NCBI GenBank assembly: GCA_029204225.1 | Contig: CM055102.1 | Span: 35,148,585-35,212,584, forward strand | Length of the DNA stretch: 64,000 nt | DNA from: Diphasiastrum complanatum | Lineage: Eukaryota; Streptophyta; Lycopodiopsida; Lycopodiales; Lycopodiaceae | Direction: 5' to 3' | Shown: positions 22,732 to 37,872 of the stretch, piece by piece | Layout: each line of letters opens with the position of its first letter | Position numbering within the stretch: position 1 is the stretch's first letter | Program-made: the position numbers and the translations under genes | The notes under the pieces: generated by a model | Seen by the model: only the letters and a program-made list of their open reading frames with translations | Databases searched by the model: none | What the model was told of the DNA's origin: nothing

Positions 22732-23392
22732 TGTGAAAAAAAGTGGATCTTGAATGGATCCAAACTCCCAAAATACTTGGCTAAGATCTTTGCACAACAA
22801 GCTACAAAAGCTAGAAATGGCAAAGCATCCTAATGCTACCTTTGATACACATGAACTTGACAAAGCATTCAAGAGACAAAAGAAACTAATAAAAGGTACT
22901 GATGGCAGCCAAAAACAACAGCATACTAGCCCTACAACAGCAGCCTACCACTTTTGGAAACCTCTTAAGATCATACACAAAAGCTTGAAGACAATACACA
23001 AAGCAATGCTCTCAATGGAGGAAGAAACTGTGACAATGATCTATTGATCTCTCTCAACAATACAATAAGTTTCTCCAACCTATTCTCCACGAATTTCAGC
23101 CTAATATAGATAAGAGAGATGACTCTCTCTCCTCTCTCTAGAACTTAGGACCCAATTTTAGGGCACCAGTAGCCTAAAATAGCCAATTTTGGCCTATATG
23201 TCCAAATAAATAACATGATTTTGGTGTCATTTCGAAGGTCCGAAAGTTTGAGACTTCTTCAATATAAAATATATACTAAAATAAAAGTATCTAGGCCTCT
23301 TTCACACGTGTGAAAGGTTAGATCCAAAACTATGGACAAAAAATTGCCAATTTAGGCCTAAAACTAGCTAAGAAATGTTGACAATTTTCACA
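22732..23392 (-). repeat. 3' LTR of element C
   Basis: 661 bases, TGTGAAAAAAAGTGG to CAATTTTCACA. It has an 18-bp perfect palindrome CTTTCACACGTGTGAAAG at 23,299-23,316 (G-box core). In the other LTR the same site (28,690-28,707) has one substitution. Confidence 0.92.
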
Positions 23393-23405
23393 CTCCCTCT
23401 TCAAC

Positions 23406-24605
23406 TTAACTTGCTAGTTTTGCAACACTACTTTGCTCCAACCTAAGAATGATCTCCATCATGATAATAGATCTCTTCTCAAGTGTTCTAATATGTACAA
23501 TATGAAGTACAACATAATTGATATAGATAATAGTGTCCATATAGGATGCTTCACTATTTCTTACATCAATTTTACATAGAATGGTGAACAAGATACATGT
23601 AAAAGAGCATAGAATCATAATGAAAGGATTCTTCCATGTATCCACCTTTGAATTCTCTGTAAAATAGCAGCAAACAAGTTGTAAATGAGAGTAACCAACA
23701 AGTGTTTGCATGCCTCCTCCACATTCCACTATGCCCATTGTGAATGCACCATGTATCTCCATGAATGAGCCTCCATCGCCACCTTGCCTTTCTAGATCTC
23801 CAATCCATGAAAGCCCTTGAGTGAATGAATGCCAAAATGATGTGTTCTCTGCTCCATTTGAATGAGCAAAACCTGAACTTGAAATACTTGAAGTATCTCC
23901 ACAAGATTTGCATACAACCCTTGACCCTACATTGTCAACAATTTGCCAATTTGCCAACAATAGAATGCTAGATCTTGAACTTTGCTCAAAAGTAAACATA
24001 TTGACCACTTCAATATCTTTCAAGATTTGAATGAATGCATGTACTTGATCATAAAAACCAGCAATGATAACTGGTCCATCTCTAAGATCCAAAGGATGCA
24101 AAACTATGGAACTAGTTTCATTGAATTTTGGCAATTCCAACACATTGACATGACAATGTTCATACATTTGATTAAACAAGTAAGGTAGAGTAAAAGGACA
24201 CTTCCTTGTTGCTCTAAGAACCTTACTTGAACCTTCAAAAACCTGTAAAAATAGATCCAAAATGCTTTGCCCATGTGGCTCCCCTTTGATGCTTTTGATT
24301 AGCTTCCAATTGCTACTTGCCTCTTGGTGTTGATGAAGCAATTCAAGATCAACATCTTGATCTTCCAGTAAAACATCAAGGACTTTGCATTTATAAACAT
24401 CTTCAGATCTAAACCTCTGAAGATACTCCCTCTCAAACACATGACTAAGATGCCACAAGATCTCATCATTGCTTGATTTCAGCCTTTCACTATAGTTAGT
24501 GAAAACAATGTGACCATCATAAACCAAAAGATAGATTTCTACAATTCTATCCAACATGAAGTAGAGTAGATGAAGCTGAGTATCAAACCTAATCAAACCA
24601 GCCAT
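23406..24605 (-). CDS. Unknown 399-codon frame in place of pol, element C
   Basis: A continuous frame of 399 codons ending 4 bases before the polypurine tract, where RNase H normally ends. It has no YVDD, D-D-E or RNase H motif, and I do not recognise it. The start MAGLIRFDTQ is the first Met; true initiation may be by readthrough from upstream frames. Visible features: a Cys-rich stretch CKSCGDTSS, Gly-rich segments (RQGGDGGSFMEIHG, CGGGMQTLVGY), and a hydrophobic C-terminal part (residues about 310-350). Pieces resemble a short frame at 37,959-38,255 (MEYHGGYM, GGGDMQ). A 1.2-kb open frame in a repeat suggests either selection or youth. Confidence 0.6.
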   Translation of the reverse strand: MAGLIRFDTQLHLLYFMLDRIVEIYLLVYDGHIVFTNYSERLKSSNDEILWHLSHVFEREYLQRFRSEDVYKCKVLDVLLEDQDVDLELLHQHQEASSNWKLIKSIKGEPHGQSILDLFLQVFEGSSKVLRATRKCPFTLPYLFNQMYEHCHVNVLELPKFNETSSIVLHPLDLRDGPVIIAGFYDQVHAFIQILKDIEVVNMFTFEQSSRSSILLLANWQIVDNVGSRVVCKSCGDTSSISSSGFAHSNGAENTSFWHSFTQGLSWIGDLERQGGDGGSFMEIHGAFTMGIVECGGGMQTLVGYSHLQLVCCYFTENSKVDTWKNPFIMILCSFTCILFTILCKIDVRNSEASYMDTIIYINYVVLHIVHIRTLEKRSIIMMEIILRLEQSSVAKLAS

Positions 24606-25948
24606 TTGAGTTCAAACCAAACCTCAATGAGCTCACCAATGAGATCTTCCTTGCCTTGAAGAAATTGCCACTTGAGTTGCTCCATGTAGTCTTATTCATC
24701 CAACCTTTTGCCATCTTGATCATGCATGAACTCTCCACCACAATCATAGCATCCTTTGAGTTGATGAAGAGATGTAAGATCCATGCCTTGGATCTTCCCA
24801 AGAGTCACTCTTCCTTTTCCCTTTCCTTCACAAGACTCCCTCTTAATTATCACACCACAATAGTTGGCAATCTCCCTCTTGATAGTTGCATCATAAGAAA
24901 TGGAAGAATCTCGAAGATTAGAAGCCATGAAAAGAATACATTGTACATTCAGCATAAGAATGACTGAAGTACTTTTTCTTGTCAAACCTGGACTTCTAAT
25001 CAATGATATAGGCAATGATAATGAACCCTCACTATCATTCACAAAAACATCATTCAAAGTACATCCTACTTTGAACACTTCACATTCATCTCTCCCTTTT
25101 GACTTGAGATCTTCCTCACCAAGTCTCATGATAGAACCTTTTGATCTGCTTTTTTTATGAATACATGTGACATCACTTGTTGCACAAATGACTTTCTTGA
25201 ACTCATCACATAAATAGGCAAAAGAAACTTTTTCTTCAATCATGCTCAAAGCACCATCTTTTTCCAAATGAGTAAATAAGTCATTAGCAACAACCATATC
25301 CAAAGAAGACTTTTCATCACCTCCATTGATGAAGTTAGCTCTCTTCTTACCTTTTCCATTTTTGCACTTATTGCCATGTAGTTCCATTGAAGAGCCACCA
25401 AGACTTTGAAATCTATGAGTAGAAGAGTTCAAACATGATACTAATTTAGCACCACATGACTCCATTTGACTAGTAGGTAGCACTAGTCCATCTTCAAGAT
25501 CCAATGGATCCAAAACATTGATCATAGATTCACCAAAAGTTGCCAAGTTAGCACAACAATAACTATCTCCAAGAAGCTCATTAGATCTCAACCTAGATCT
25601 AGCATAAGGAAGTTCTTTAGACTTTGCATAAGATCTACCAATCTTATTGATGCTAGGAATTGACTTTTTAAAGTTGAGAGAACCACCAACATCCATTTCA
25701 TTCCTCTTGTTAGACATAAAAAATGCATCAAGCTTGTAAAGTCTACCTTGTCTATTGCCCCTAGCAATCAAGACATCTCCCTTAGTAATGAAGCAAACAT
25801 CCCCAACAAACTTTGTCTTGTACTCTTTTTTTAACATTTGACCAACACTTAGCAAATTCCTTGAAAGTGAATGAATGTAAATAACACCATCAAGCCTTAC
25901 ATTCCTATTAGTAGAAAGGCAAATAGGAATTGACCTTTGATCATACAC
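24589..25948 (-). CDS. Pre-integrase domain plus unknown extension, element C
   Basis: A frame of 418 codons (24,692-25,948), overlapped at its end by a 70-codon frame. The first 80 residues are the GAG-pre-integrase region of Copia (VIYIHSLSRNLLSVGQML, CFITKGDVLIARGN, GRLYKLDAFF). After that the usual integrase is replaced by a Ser/Lys-rich sequence with no known domain, including GGSSMELHGNK, RANFINGG, LGEEDLKSKGRDECEVF and KIQGMDLTSLHQLKG. The same extension occurs in element A, so it is a shared family trait and not a single accident. No function is assigned. Confidence 0.65.
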
Positions 25949-26005
25949 TCACCACCATTTGGCATGTGAACCACTTTCTTGGTTCCAACATAAGAAGTAA
26001 AGTTC

Positions 26006-26979
26006 TCAATTGTGACTAGTCATGTGTGAACTAGATCCACTATCTGTCCACCATGAATCCTTGTCACTTCCACTTGACATTAGACTTGAAGAACACATCA
26101 TGAGAGAATCACAAGAATCTAGATCCTCATTAGAAGTACAAAAGTTGTTTTGCTTGCTACCTTCATTACTTTGCTTCTTATGACATTCATTTGCAAAATG
26201 ACCTTTTATCCCACAATAAAAGCACTTGAACTTTGACTTGTCTTTCTTTATAAGAGAAGTAGAAGAGGAGGAGGAAGAGTGATCATCATGATCCGAGTTA
26301 CCACCTTCGGACCATTTCCCTTTGCCTTTACCTTTGCCTTTGACTTTGCCTTTTGTGAAAAAAGCCTCTTCAACTCCACCTTGCAAGGATGCACCATCAA
26401 GCTTTGATTGCAACCTATGTTCTTCAGCCAAAAAGATTTCTTGCAAGTCAACCACACTTGGCAAGACTCTTTGAATGGCAAAACTTTGCACAAGGTCAGC
26501 ATGTTCATCTAGCAAACCACTCAACATAACCTGGACTATTTCACCATCTTTTATGCTTTCATCAATGCGTGCTAGATCATCACTTAAGGACTTAACCCTC
26601 AAGACAAATGCATGAGCACTTTCACCCTCTCTTTGCCTACTAGAAAATATTTGCCTCCTTAGGGTCAATACCCTAGATGTGGACTTTGATTCAAAGAGCT
26701 TCTTCAAGGCATTCCATGCCTCACTTGCACTTTGACTATTACCAACTTCCTTGAGAAGTTCATTGGTAACATTCATTTTAATGATATGAAGAGCCCTTTG
26801 GCCTTCTTATCAAACCTTTGTTGCTCTTGAACTGTGGGTGGTCTCTCTTCAGTTCCTGCAACTATGTCCCTGAGTTCATTCAACTCAAGTAAGGATTTCA
26901 TCCTCACTTTCCAAGTAGAGTAGTTTGATGAACTCAACCTATCATTAGTTTCTATCATGATCCCACCATTGGAAGCCAT
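26006..26979 (-). pseudogene. Copia gag-protease N-part, element C (one frameshift)
   Basis: Gag starts MASNGGIMIETNDRL at 26,979 with NYSTWKVRMKS. One frameshift near 26,775 moves reading to the second frame (26,006-26,776), which carries the UBN2 domain (ESAHAFVLRVKSLSD), a Lys/Gly-rich basic linker, the CCHC knuckle CFYCGIKGHFANEC and the protease site WWTDSGSSSHMT with Asp-Ser-Gly intact. It is very similar to gag of element A. A second frame change separates it from the pre-integrase frame downstream. Confidence 0.85.
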
Positions 26980-28115
26980 GAATATAATGATTCTTCAACT
27001 TTTAGGCTCTGTCCTAATGCACCTAGAACTCACTTTGCTTTCAACAAATGATGGATAAGGAGATCTCAGAAGATCTAGGACCCTAAAACACTTCTATCTT
27101 GAACCTAGCTGGTTTCCAAGCATAGAAAGGAAGATTGAGACACATGCAACACTTTGCACACACTAAGAATGGATTACAAAATCAAACCAACCTGAACACA
27201 CTCTTGCTTAAGCCCTCAAACTTTCCATTAAGTGACCAAATCAAGTTATGATGTGAAGAGTTACTTGCATTCTTAGAAAATACACAAGACTAGGCTGCCA
27301 AAAATACCTAGAATTGAGCAAACTTGATCAACATATGATCAACACACTAAGATATTGATTCAACTATAAAACCACATGTAAACCACACTTCTAAGAGTTT
27401 ATAAACTCCATCAAATGATAAATACAAGCTCTAGAGGTGAATGAAAGAGCGCACTTAGTGAATCACAAGACTAGCTTCACTAGCTTGTCAAATCTTGGTG
27501 TTTAGATGTAGATCTAAGATCACTTCACATGAGAATGTCAACATGTTAAGAACCTAAAAACACATTTGCATAATGGTTAAAACCTTCCAGCAAATGCTCC
27601 AATCAAATTACATAAGGAGAGTTACTTACATGCTCAACAATACACCAAAATTTATGCAAAAGATTGTTGACAATCTGTTCACCCAAAAGGGGATCTTTCA
27701 TCCAAGTGGGAGCTTTGCTCAGCTTTTTGGAGAAATACAAAATCACTCAAAGAGTATTTGTCATCCACTTAAGGATAAGGTTCATCCACTTAAGGAGAGT
27801 GTTCATCCGCAAAGGAGAGTGTTCATCCACAGAAGTGGAGATTGTCAACAATACATTGAACAGGAACATTGTTAGTATTGAATATGCACAAGCCTCACAA
27901 TCAACAAATGATTAGGTGTTATGATTAGATCCAAAATAGCTTCTTCTCAGCCTCTGATCTTCAATAGACCTAAAATATGCTTTTGATCCACAAGTTCAAC
28001 TCACAAAACACAGGTTAGTAAGATTTGATCAACAGTGCAATGCATAATCATGCTAGAACTTGATCAAACATCCAACATCATGAATGGAAACCTTACTAAA
28101 AATAATAGCCAACTA
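26980..28115 (-). other. Leader of element C
   Basis: About 1.1 kb of untranslated leader, longer than in element A. Near 27,755-27,840 it holds short imperfect repeats (GTTCATCCACTTAAGGA, GTTCATCCGCAAAGGA). No coding signal is seen. Confidence 0.55.
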
Positions 28116-28127
28116 GCTCTGATACCA
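28116..28127 (-). promoter_or_regulatory. Primer-binding site, element C
   Basis: Minus strand TGGTATCAGAGC immediately next to the 5' LTR, complementary to initiator tRNA-Met. Confidence 0.9.
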
Positions 28128-28783
28128 TGTGAAAAAAGTGGATTTTGAATGGATCCAAACTCCCAAAATACTTGGCTAAGATCTTTGCACAACAAGCTAC
28201 AAAAGCTAGAAATGGCAAAGCATCCTAATGCTACCTTTAATACACATGAACTTGACAAAGCATTCAAGAGACAAAAGAAACTAATAAAAGGTACTGATGA
28301 CAGCCAAAAACAATAGCATACCAGCCCTACAACAGCAGCCTACCACTTCTGGAAACCTCTTAAGATCATACACAAAAGCTTGAAGGCAATACACAAAGCA
28401 ATGCTCTCAATGGAGGAAGAAACTGTGACATTGATCTATTGATCTCTCTCAACAATACAATAAGTTTCTCCAACCTATTCTCCACGAATTTAAGCCTAAT
28501 ATAGGTGAGAGAGATGACTCTCTCTCCTCTCTCTAGAACTTAGGACCCAATTTTAGGGCACTAGTAGCCTAAAATAGCCAATTTTGGCCTATATGTCCAC
28601 ATAACATGATTTTGGTGTCATTTTGAAGGTCTTGAAGTTTGAGACTTCTTCAATATAAAATATATACTAAAATAAAAGTATCTAGGCCTCTTTCAAACGT
28701 GTGAAAGGTTAGATCCAAAACTATGTACAAAAAATTGCTAATTTAGGCCTAAAACTAGCTAGGAATTGTTGACAATTTTCACA
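28128..28783 (-). repeat. 5' LTR of element C
   Basis: 656 bases, matching 22,732-23,392 with a few substitutions and a short indel. It is followed by the target duplication CTTTT. Confidence 0.92.
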
Positions 28784-28788
28784 CTTTT

Positions 28789-29216
28789 TACTGGAAAGTA
28801 AATGGTTGATATGGAGGCGATGAATTAAAATTATTGCAAGCATAGAGCTACTGTTATAGTTGGTGGAAAATCCAAGCTAAAACCAATTAATCATAGAGGA
28901 CTTTGCTAGGGTACCCACCTTCTACATACAAGATTAATGCTAGAGTTTTTGCAAACATGAATGATTCTGAGTCCTTTTGAGAAGAACTTTAAGACACTAA
29001 AAGTTACACATTAGAAAGTTTCTTTGACTAAAATTCATTATACTACATCATAATGTAAAATACACATCTATCAAAAATGATTTTGGATTTTAAATTTTTC
29101 AATTTAACCAATGAAATTTTCAAAGTTCAATTATTCCATAACATATTTTTAGGACAAATTGGCACCATAAATTTAGTTGCAATACCTCAAAATTTTGGCC
29201 ACTTTATGAGGTAACA
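28789..29216. other. No recognisable gene
   Basis: AT-rich unique sequence between element C and the microsatellite block. Confidence 0.5.
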
Positions 29217-29348
<132 letters not shown>

Positions 29349-29611
29349 AATGGCGGACATGCATTGATCGCGGACGTGCGTCAATGCCAGACATGTGCAC
29401 GCACGCATGCATGTGTGTGTGTACGTGCCCTAATGGTTTTGTGTGCGTGCGTGCGTGCGTGTGTGTGTGTGTGTGTGTGTGGGGGGGGGGGGGGGGCACA
29501 CATGTTTACGGAGTGTGTGTGTGTGTGTGGGTTGTGGATTAGGATTAGGCTGAAGCTTTAGGCTTTAGGCTTAGGCTGGGTGTGTGTAAGTGTGCATGTG
29601 TGTTAGGGTTT

Positions 29612-29657
<46 letters not shown>

Positions 29658-29840
29658 GTGTGTGGGTCTGCGTGTGTTTGTGGGTGTGCGCATTGTGTGT
29701 TGTGCATGTGTTTGTGTGTATGTGTATGTGTATTTGTGTGCGTGTTGTGTGTTTGTGTGTGTGTTTAGGGTATGGATTAGAGTGGGTCTTTATGAATGTG
29801 TGTGTGTGTGCGTGTGTGCCTGGGCTGAGCTCAAAGCTCA
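29349..29840. repeat. GT-rich low-complexity tract with G-run
   Basis: Several hundred bases dominated by GT/TGTGCG, with a run of 16 G near 29,481-29,496. A short telomere-like TTAGGGTTTAGGG lies near 29,604-29,616. Open frames here are products of the repeat. Confidence 0.9.
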
Positions 29841-31220
<1,380 letters not shown>

Positions 31221-31582
31221 TATAGAGAGAGAGATATCTGATACCTGGAAGAGAGCCGCCTGCCTGCCTACCTGCCCCTTGATGCCACAGTCGCTATGCA
31301 CCCCTTCCTGCCTGCCTGCCCATTGCTACCACAGTCGCGATCCACCCCTTCATGCATGCTTGCCCATTGCTGCCACTAGCCGCTGCTCTTACTCTGGAGT
31401 CTTGTCCTTTGATGAAATACTTTTAGTACAGCCTTTTTGCTTGAAGTTCAGTGGGTGCGTGCGCTATTTGGCAATACTCTAACAACAAAGATTGCATTCT
31501 CTTAAGCGGAAAAAAAAAAAAAAAAAGAGGAAAAAAAATAAGCAAAGTTTCATAGCCAAAAATTTGTTATCACAACAATTTG

Positions 31583-31731
31583 ATTTGAATTAGCTCCGCC
31601 TGATCGTATTCCCCCTGATATCAAAGAAAAAATAGGTAATCTTTATTTAGACTTATCGTCCCGATAAAAAGAATATTTTGGTAATAGGTCATGTTCTTGG
31701 TAAGAAATACAGTGAGATAGTTTCTCCCATG
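31583..31731 (+). pseudogene. petA: Nuclear copy of plastid petA (cytochrome f) fragment
   Basis: The plus strand encodes ELAPPDRIPPDIKEKIGNLY and then, after a one-base frame change, YRPDKKNILVIGHVLGKKYSEIV. This is the middle of cytochrome f, the plastid-encoded haem protein of the cytochrome b6f complex. Only about 50 codons remain. The frameshift, substitutions (for example HVLG where plastid proteins usually have PVPG) and the flanking repeats show it is an inactive plastid DNA insertion. A giant (GA)n tract begins 16 bases downstream. The peptides looked for are known from the family; the match was made by eye. Confidence 0.88.
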
Positions 31732-31744
31732 TCGCGATCCAGGC

Positions 31745-33277
<1,533 letters not shown>

Positions 33278-33412
33278 TGAAATTTGAAATGTGTGTGTGA
33301 GGTAAAAAAATAAGCTTGATGTGTGTGGGCAAAGAGTAGGCTATAGGCGTGACATAGGGTTCTAGACTTAGTTAACACCACCATTACACTCTCTCTCTAA
33401 AATATCTTTATT

Positions 33413-33414
<2 letters not shown>

Positions 33415-33507
<93 letters not shown>
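33415..33507. repeat. (TA)n(GA)n compound microsatellite
   Basis: About 70 bases of TA followed by about 24 bases of GA. Confidence 0.97.
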
Positions 33508-33865
33508 AAACCATGGGATTTTTGAGCATGGGTTTGCTATTTCTAGTTGTTAACAAACCTATAGAATCCATAAAGTATGAACATAGTGAGACATTTTTAG
33601 GGAGGAACCAAGCTAACGTTTTAGCCATTCTAATTTCTTGGCTTTTCTAAGCTCCTAGGCTTGATCACTTCATATTACACTAAATAACCTACATAATTTT
33701 CAAGTTGTCATTTTTGGCTAGATCAAGGTTGACTTGTCTCATTCCAATCTTTCTATCGGAAAGAGAAGATTTGATTTGGTGGCTAAGAATTACTTGATCT
33801 CTTGCTAGTTTGGCTTTCTGAAATGCTTTGTGATGTGCGTGTGTGTGTGTAGGATTAGGGTGTGA
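33508..33865. other. No recognisable gene
   Basis: Unique sequence between the microsatellite and the Gypsy gag remnant. The 3' end of Gypsy element G is probably lost in or before this stretch. Confidence 0.45.
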
Positions 33866-34539
33866 TTAAAGGTGAGTTGAGACATGGTAGTTTTCCTCGG
33901 TTCTTGGTAGGGTTCCTCTAGGGGGAGTTGTCTCACTTTCCGACAGGGGAGGAAAGGGCGAAGTTGAATCATAAAAAATTCTTGTTACACCCATAGTTTT
34001 ATGTGCACATATATACCAATCGGACCAAAGTTGCAGTCCGCATTCCAAATGGCATTTCAGTTCACGTCTGATCCGTTTAGGTAGACTTGACAAAAATCAC
34101 ATAATCATGGCATTTTCATTAATCATCTCAAGCTCACATTCAGATCTAAGACGTTTCACCCTTTCGATGTAATCTCGAACCATTTCCCGCTTTCCCATTT
34201 TAATTTTACTTAAAAGTAGGAAAGGGTCTTCCATAAACTTCCGCGGTTTGAACCGTGTGATAAGGGCTCGTTTAACAACCTCCCAATCTATACGCTCAGT
34301 TTCATCTTGGTTATAGTACCAATCTTGTGCTGCACCTGTTAAGGCCATAGAAAACAGCTTAGTTTATCTTGAGGATAAATCTCACCATAGACCTCACAGG
34401 ATTCAGCACAGATCTGAAAAAATCTAACTAGATCTGTTAATCCATTATACTTGGGTAGGTCCAATCGGGGTGCTCTTCTAACAATAATTAGATTAACCTC
34501 CTGTGGAGCACCTCCAAGAGCAGCTCCAGGGGCAGCCAT
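33866..34539 (-). pseudogene. Gypsy-type gag, element G (frameshifted)
   Basis: Three minus-strand frames form a retrotransposon gag. The first (from 34,539) starts MAAPGAALGG and has LDLPKYNGLTDLVRFF. The second has ALTGAAQDWYYNQ, DWEVVKRALITRFKP and MVRDYIERVKRLRSECE, the typical gag helices of plant Gypsy elements. The third has RIRRELKCHLE. Frame changes near 34,345 and 34,095 break it. It lies downstream of a matching primer-binding site and 5' LTR (35,750-36,534). Nothing of pol follows, so the element is 3' truncated. Confidence 0.8.
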
Positions 34540-35749
34540 CTTACAAATTTAGATCAAATCGATAATGAGATTGGATATAGATTTTTTCAAAAAACTATCT
34601 CAGATTAGATCTGCTAGCTCTATTCCACTTTTCAAGAATCTGATTCTATATGATGAAAAACTACCCAAAATTCGATCAATCGATACTTCTCAAAACAATG
34701 ATAAATCTCTCAAAGTCCACAGAATATATCAGATTTGATCCAAATTTTGACAGAGACTTGATCTGGAAAATCAGAAACTAAAAATAGGACTGGCGAAGGT
34801 TCTCTAGACGAAGGTTGTCTTGACGAAGGCTCAACAATGCTATTTTGGGATAAAAACTCTTTGAACACTTTTTAGGCAATTTTTTGGGAAATAACCTTTG
34901 CCGACTTCTCAGATGGAAGATCTGACACATATAAAACTATGGAAAACTGGACGAAGGTTTCTGACACAAGAAAATACAGTTTTTGTGATCTAACGAGGGT
35001 AAAAATCAAGATTTCTTGTGATCTGATCAAGATAAATCTTCGCCGAGCTCAAGAATAGTATTTTTATATAGATAGAATGTTCTGAAAACTCGGCGAAGGT
35101 TCTGGCGAAGGATCAAGAGTAATACTGGTAATTTTGCAAAAAAATGACTTTTTTGGCAAAAATATGACAATATGACAACTGATCCTCTGAAAACCTTTCT
35201 ATTTTTGGTATTATTCTTCGTCGACCTGGCAGTAGATAGATCTGAATCACATCTAAGCACAATGAATTGGGCGAAGGTTCTTTTTTTGTATTTTTTAGGG
35301 TTTTGATAATTTTTGGTATTTTTTGGTGGTTTTTTTGATGTTTCTGAAAATCTGCTGGGAATCAATCTTTGCCCTTCAAATTGAAAGTTTTGTAAACAAA
35401 ACCGAAGGTGTTTGCAACTTGGCGAAGGTTTCCTAAAAGAGGGTAAAAAGTTCTAGGCTCTGATGTCGCTTTTTGTCTCTTTTTGACCAAATTTGACAGA
35501 TTTGACAGATTTTTGTTATTTTCTCTGATATCTCAAATTCAAATGGATCTTAAGATTGGTGATCTGAATAGCTTTCCTTGTTTAATAATCAGATTAGATT
35601 TCAAACAAGCAAATTCACTCAAAATCTAGCAAAATCAATCCCAAACTAGCCCTACAATGCAGTTTTAACACTATTCATGCCACGACAAGATGCCTAATGT
35701 AAGCTAACCATCAGCCAAACATGCTACAAACTAAAAAATTGGCGTAGCT
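34540..35749 (-). other. Leader of Gypsy element G
   Basis: Non-coding. Between 34,790 and 35,430 the word CGAAGG recurs about ten times (for example GGCGAAGGTTCT). No open frame has a recognisable domain. Confidence 0.5.
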
Positions 35750-35766
35750 CCCCGGCAACGGCACCA
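35750..35766 (-). promoter_or_regulatory. Primer-binding site, Gypsy element G
   Basis: Minus strand TGGTGCCGTTGCCGGGG, four bases from the LTR edge. It is one base away from the TGGCGCCGTTGCCGGGG site known from plant Athila-type Gypsy elements, so priming is probably from the same tRNA class. Confidence 0.85.
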
Positions 35767-35770
35767 AAAT

Positions 35771-36534
35771 TGTAGTGGGTTTCTTTCTTTGCCTAACCAG
35801 AATCCAAGTTCTAGTCAATCTAGCATCAAAGAGACGGAGTTAGTTGTCACGCGTAGGTTCGTTCCCATGAGAGTGATAGTGTAGCTCAGATTTCAACATG
35901 AATGGAGGATCTAACACTAACATCCATTAACACTAAGTATTAACACTACATCCATTAACCCTACTTCCATTAACCCTAAATCCACAACAATGATAGAAAC
36001 TTACTCTTCTCTCTCTCTCTCCCTTTCTCTCTCTCACAAAAAGCATAAGAAATAGCAATCCCAATAATGATCAAATCCAACAATTAGCAAAATCCAAAGA
36101 AAGCATGAGAAATGGAGGAAAAGAGAGGAAGAGCAAGGACATTCATCAATCCATTTCTAAAGAGAACCAATCTGCTTTATTGAAATGAGAAAATGAACAT
36201 CATGAGCAACTCGAGTTGGTCCCTTTTTATAGTAGAGAGGAGGACCCTGGCCTCTGCATCCTATTGGTCCAGTCTTGCCTCTCTTTTTATTGAAATTTAA
36301 AAAAGTGTGGGAACCATCAAAACTGGAGAGAAACCCAACTTTACTCACTAACTTGACATTTAGGCCATGCGACATTAAAAGTCCCGCAAAAAGGCCTAAA
36401 GTCCTTTCATTAACATTCTAATTAATCAAATAACTATGCGATTATTGGGTTGGACTTACACACGCGGGGTGCCAAATCCCTCTCACTTATTAACTAGGGT
36501 TAGGGTTGCCTTGGGATCAGCAAACCCTCCAACA
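35771..36534 (-). mobile_element. 5' LTR of Gypsy element G
   Basis: 764 bases with TGTAGTGGGTTT...CCAACA edges (TGTTGG...CTACA on the minus strand). It matches two other copies: 37,026-37,872 on the plus strand and 41,005-41,774 on the minus strand. On the minus strand it has a TATA box (TATAAAAAGGGACC) and an AATAAA downstream. It sits exactly where the reading frame of neighbouring element H is interrupted. Confidence 0.88.
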
Positions 36535-36975
36535 ATCCATCAGCCCTACAGTTGGACAATCTCAGTGGATTTCCACCGTGTCTTACAAGCCTATCAGAGA
36601 GAATATGTCCACTCTCCAGATCCAACGGTGCGACAATCGACAATGTTTGCTAAAGATCTAACTCTTTTGGCGTCAGTGGCAACCAGATGGGACGATTGTC
36701 TCCCTCCTCTGGCATTCGATCCAAATAAGCCGATGGCCTCAGAGCAAATCAAAGATCAGTTGTCGGTTGCTTGTTTATATTTTCATGCGGCAATGATGGG
36801 AGGCTCCTGGGAATCACGCTTCACATCATGGACAACCTCAAAGTGGATTGTCGGAGCCCACCGTTGTTTTCTGTCACACAATTTGGATCTCAATGCTGCA
36901 CGCCTCGACTTTATGGAGACGGTGCAGTACCATTTAATCAAGATTTGGCATGAAGCCAATAAAAGTCCCCAATAA
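36535..36975 (+). pseudogene. Extra ORF of Gypsy element H (5' truncated)
   Basis: A frame equivalent to the C-terminal half of the larger minus-strand frame at 41,823-43,253: IHQPYSWTISVDFHR, YQREYVHSPDPTVRQS, LLASVATRWDDCLPPLAF and the C-terminus EANKSPQ agree closely. The apparent Met start lies in the neighbouring LTR and is artificial. The frame ends about 50 bases before the LTR at 37,026, with a purine-rich GGTGGGGGAT between. It therefore sits where envelope-like or additional ORFs sit in some Gypsy lineages. I do not recognise the domain. Confidence 0.7.
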
Positions 36976-37025
36976 CTGCATATTGCAGGTGTCGTGGGAC
37001 TGCCACCAGTTTTGGTGGGGGATAC

Positions 37026-37872
<847 letters not shown>

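Larger units (their letters stand above)
22732..28783 (-). mobile_element. Complete non-autonomous Copia element C
   Basis: A 6,052-bp element with both LTRs (22,732-23,392 and 28,128-28,783), both TG...CA. It is flanked by the 5-bp target duplication CTTTT (22,727-22,731 and 28,784-28,788). A primer-binding site and a polypurine tract (minus-strand AAGAGGGAG, 23,393-23,401) are in place. Gag and protease are present, but integrase, reverse transcriptase and RNase H are not. An unrecognised reading frame fills the space. The LTRs differ at few positions, so insertion was recent. Transposition would need enzymes from another element such as a B1 relative, whose gag is similar. Confidence 0.92.

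Noticed and set aside
23572-23913. Second minus-strand frame (113 codons) within the unknown C-element ORF
   Set aside because: Shifted shadow of the longer 399-codon frame; nothing favours it.
27755-27840. Short regular repeats that could suggest a CRISPR-like array
   Set aside because: Few, imperfect, unevenly spaced units inside a retrotransposon leader in a plant nuclear sequence.
29604-29616. Telomere-like TTAGGGTTTAGGG
   Set aside because: Only about two units in a GT-rich tract; not an interstitial telomere array.
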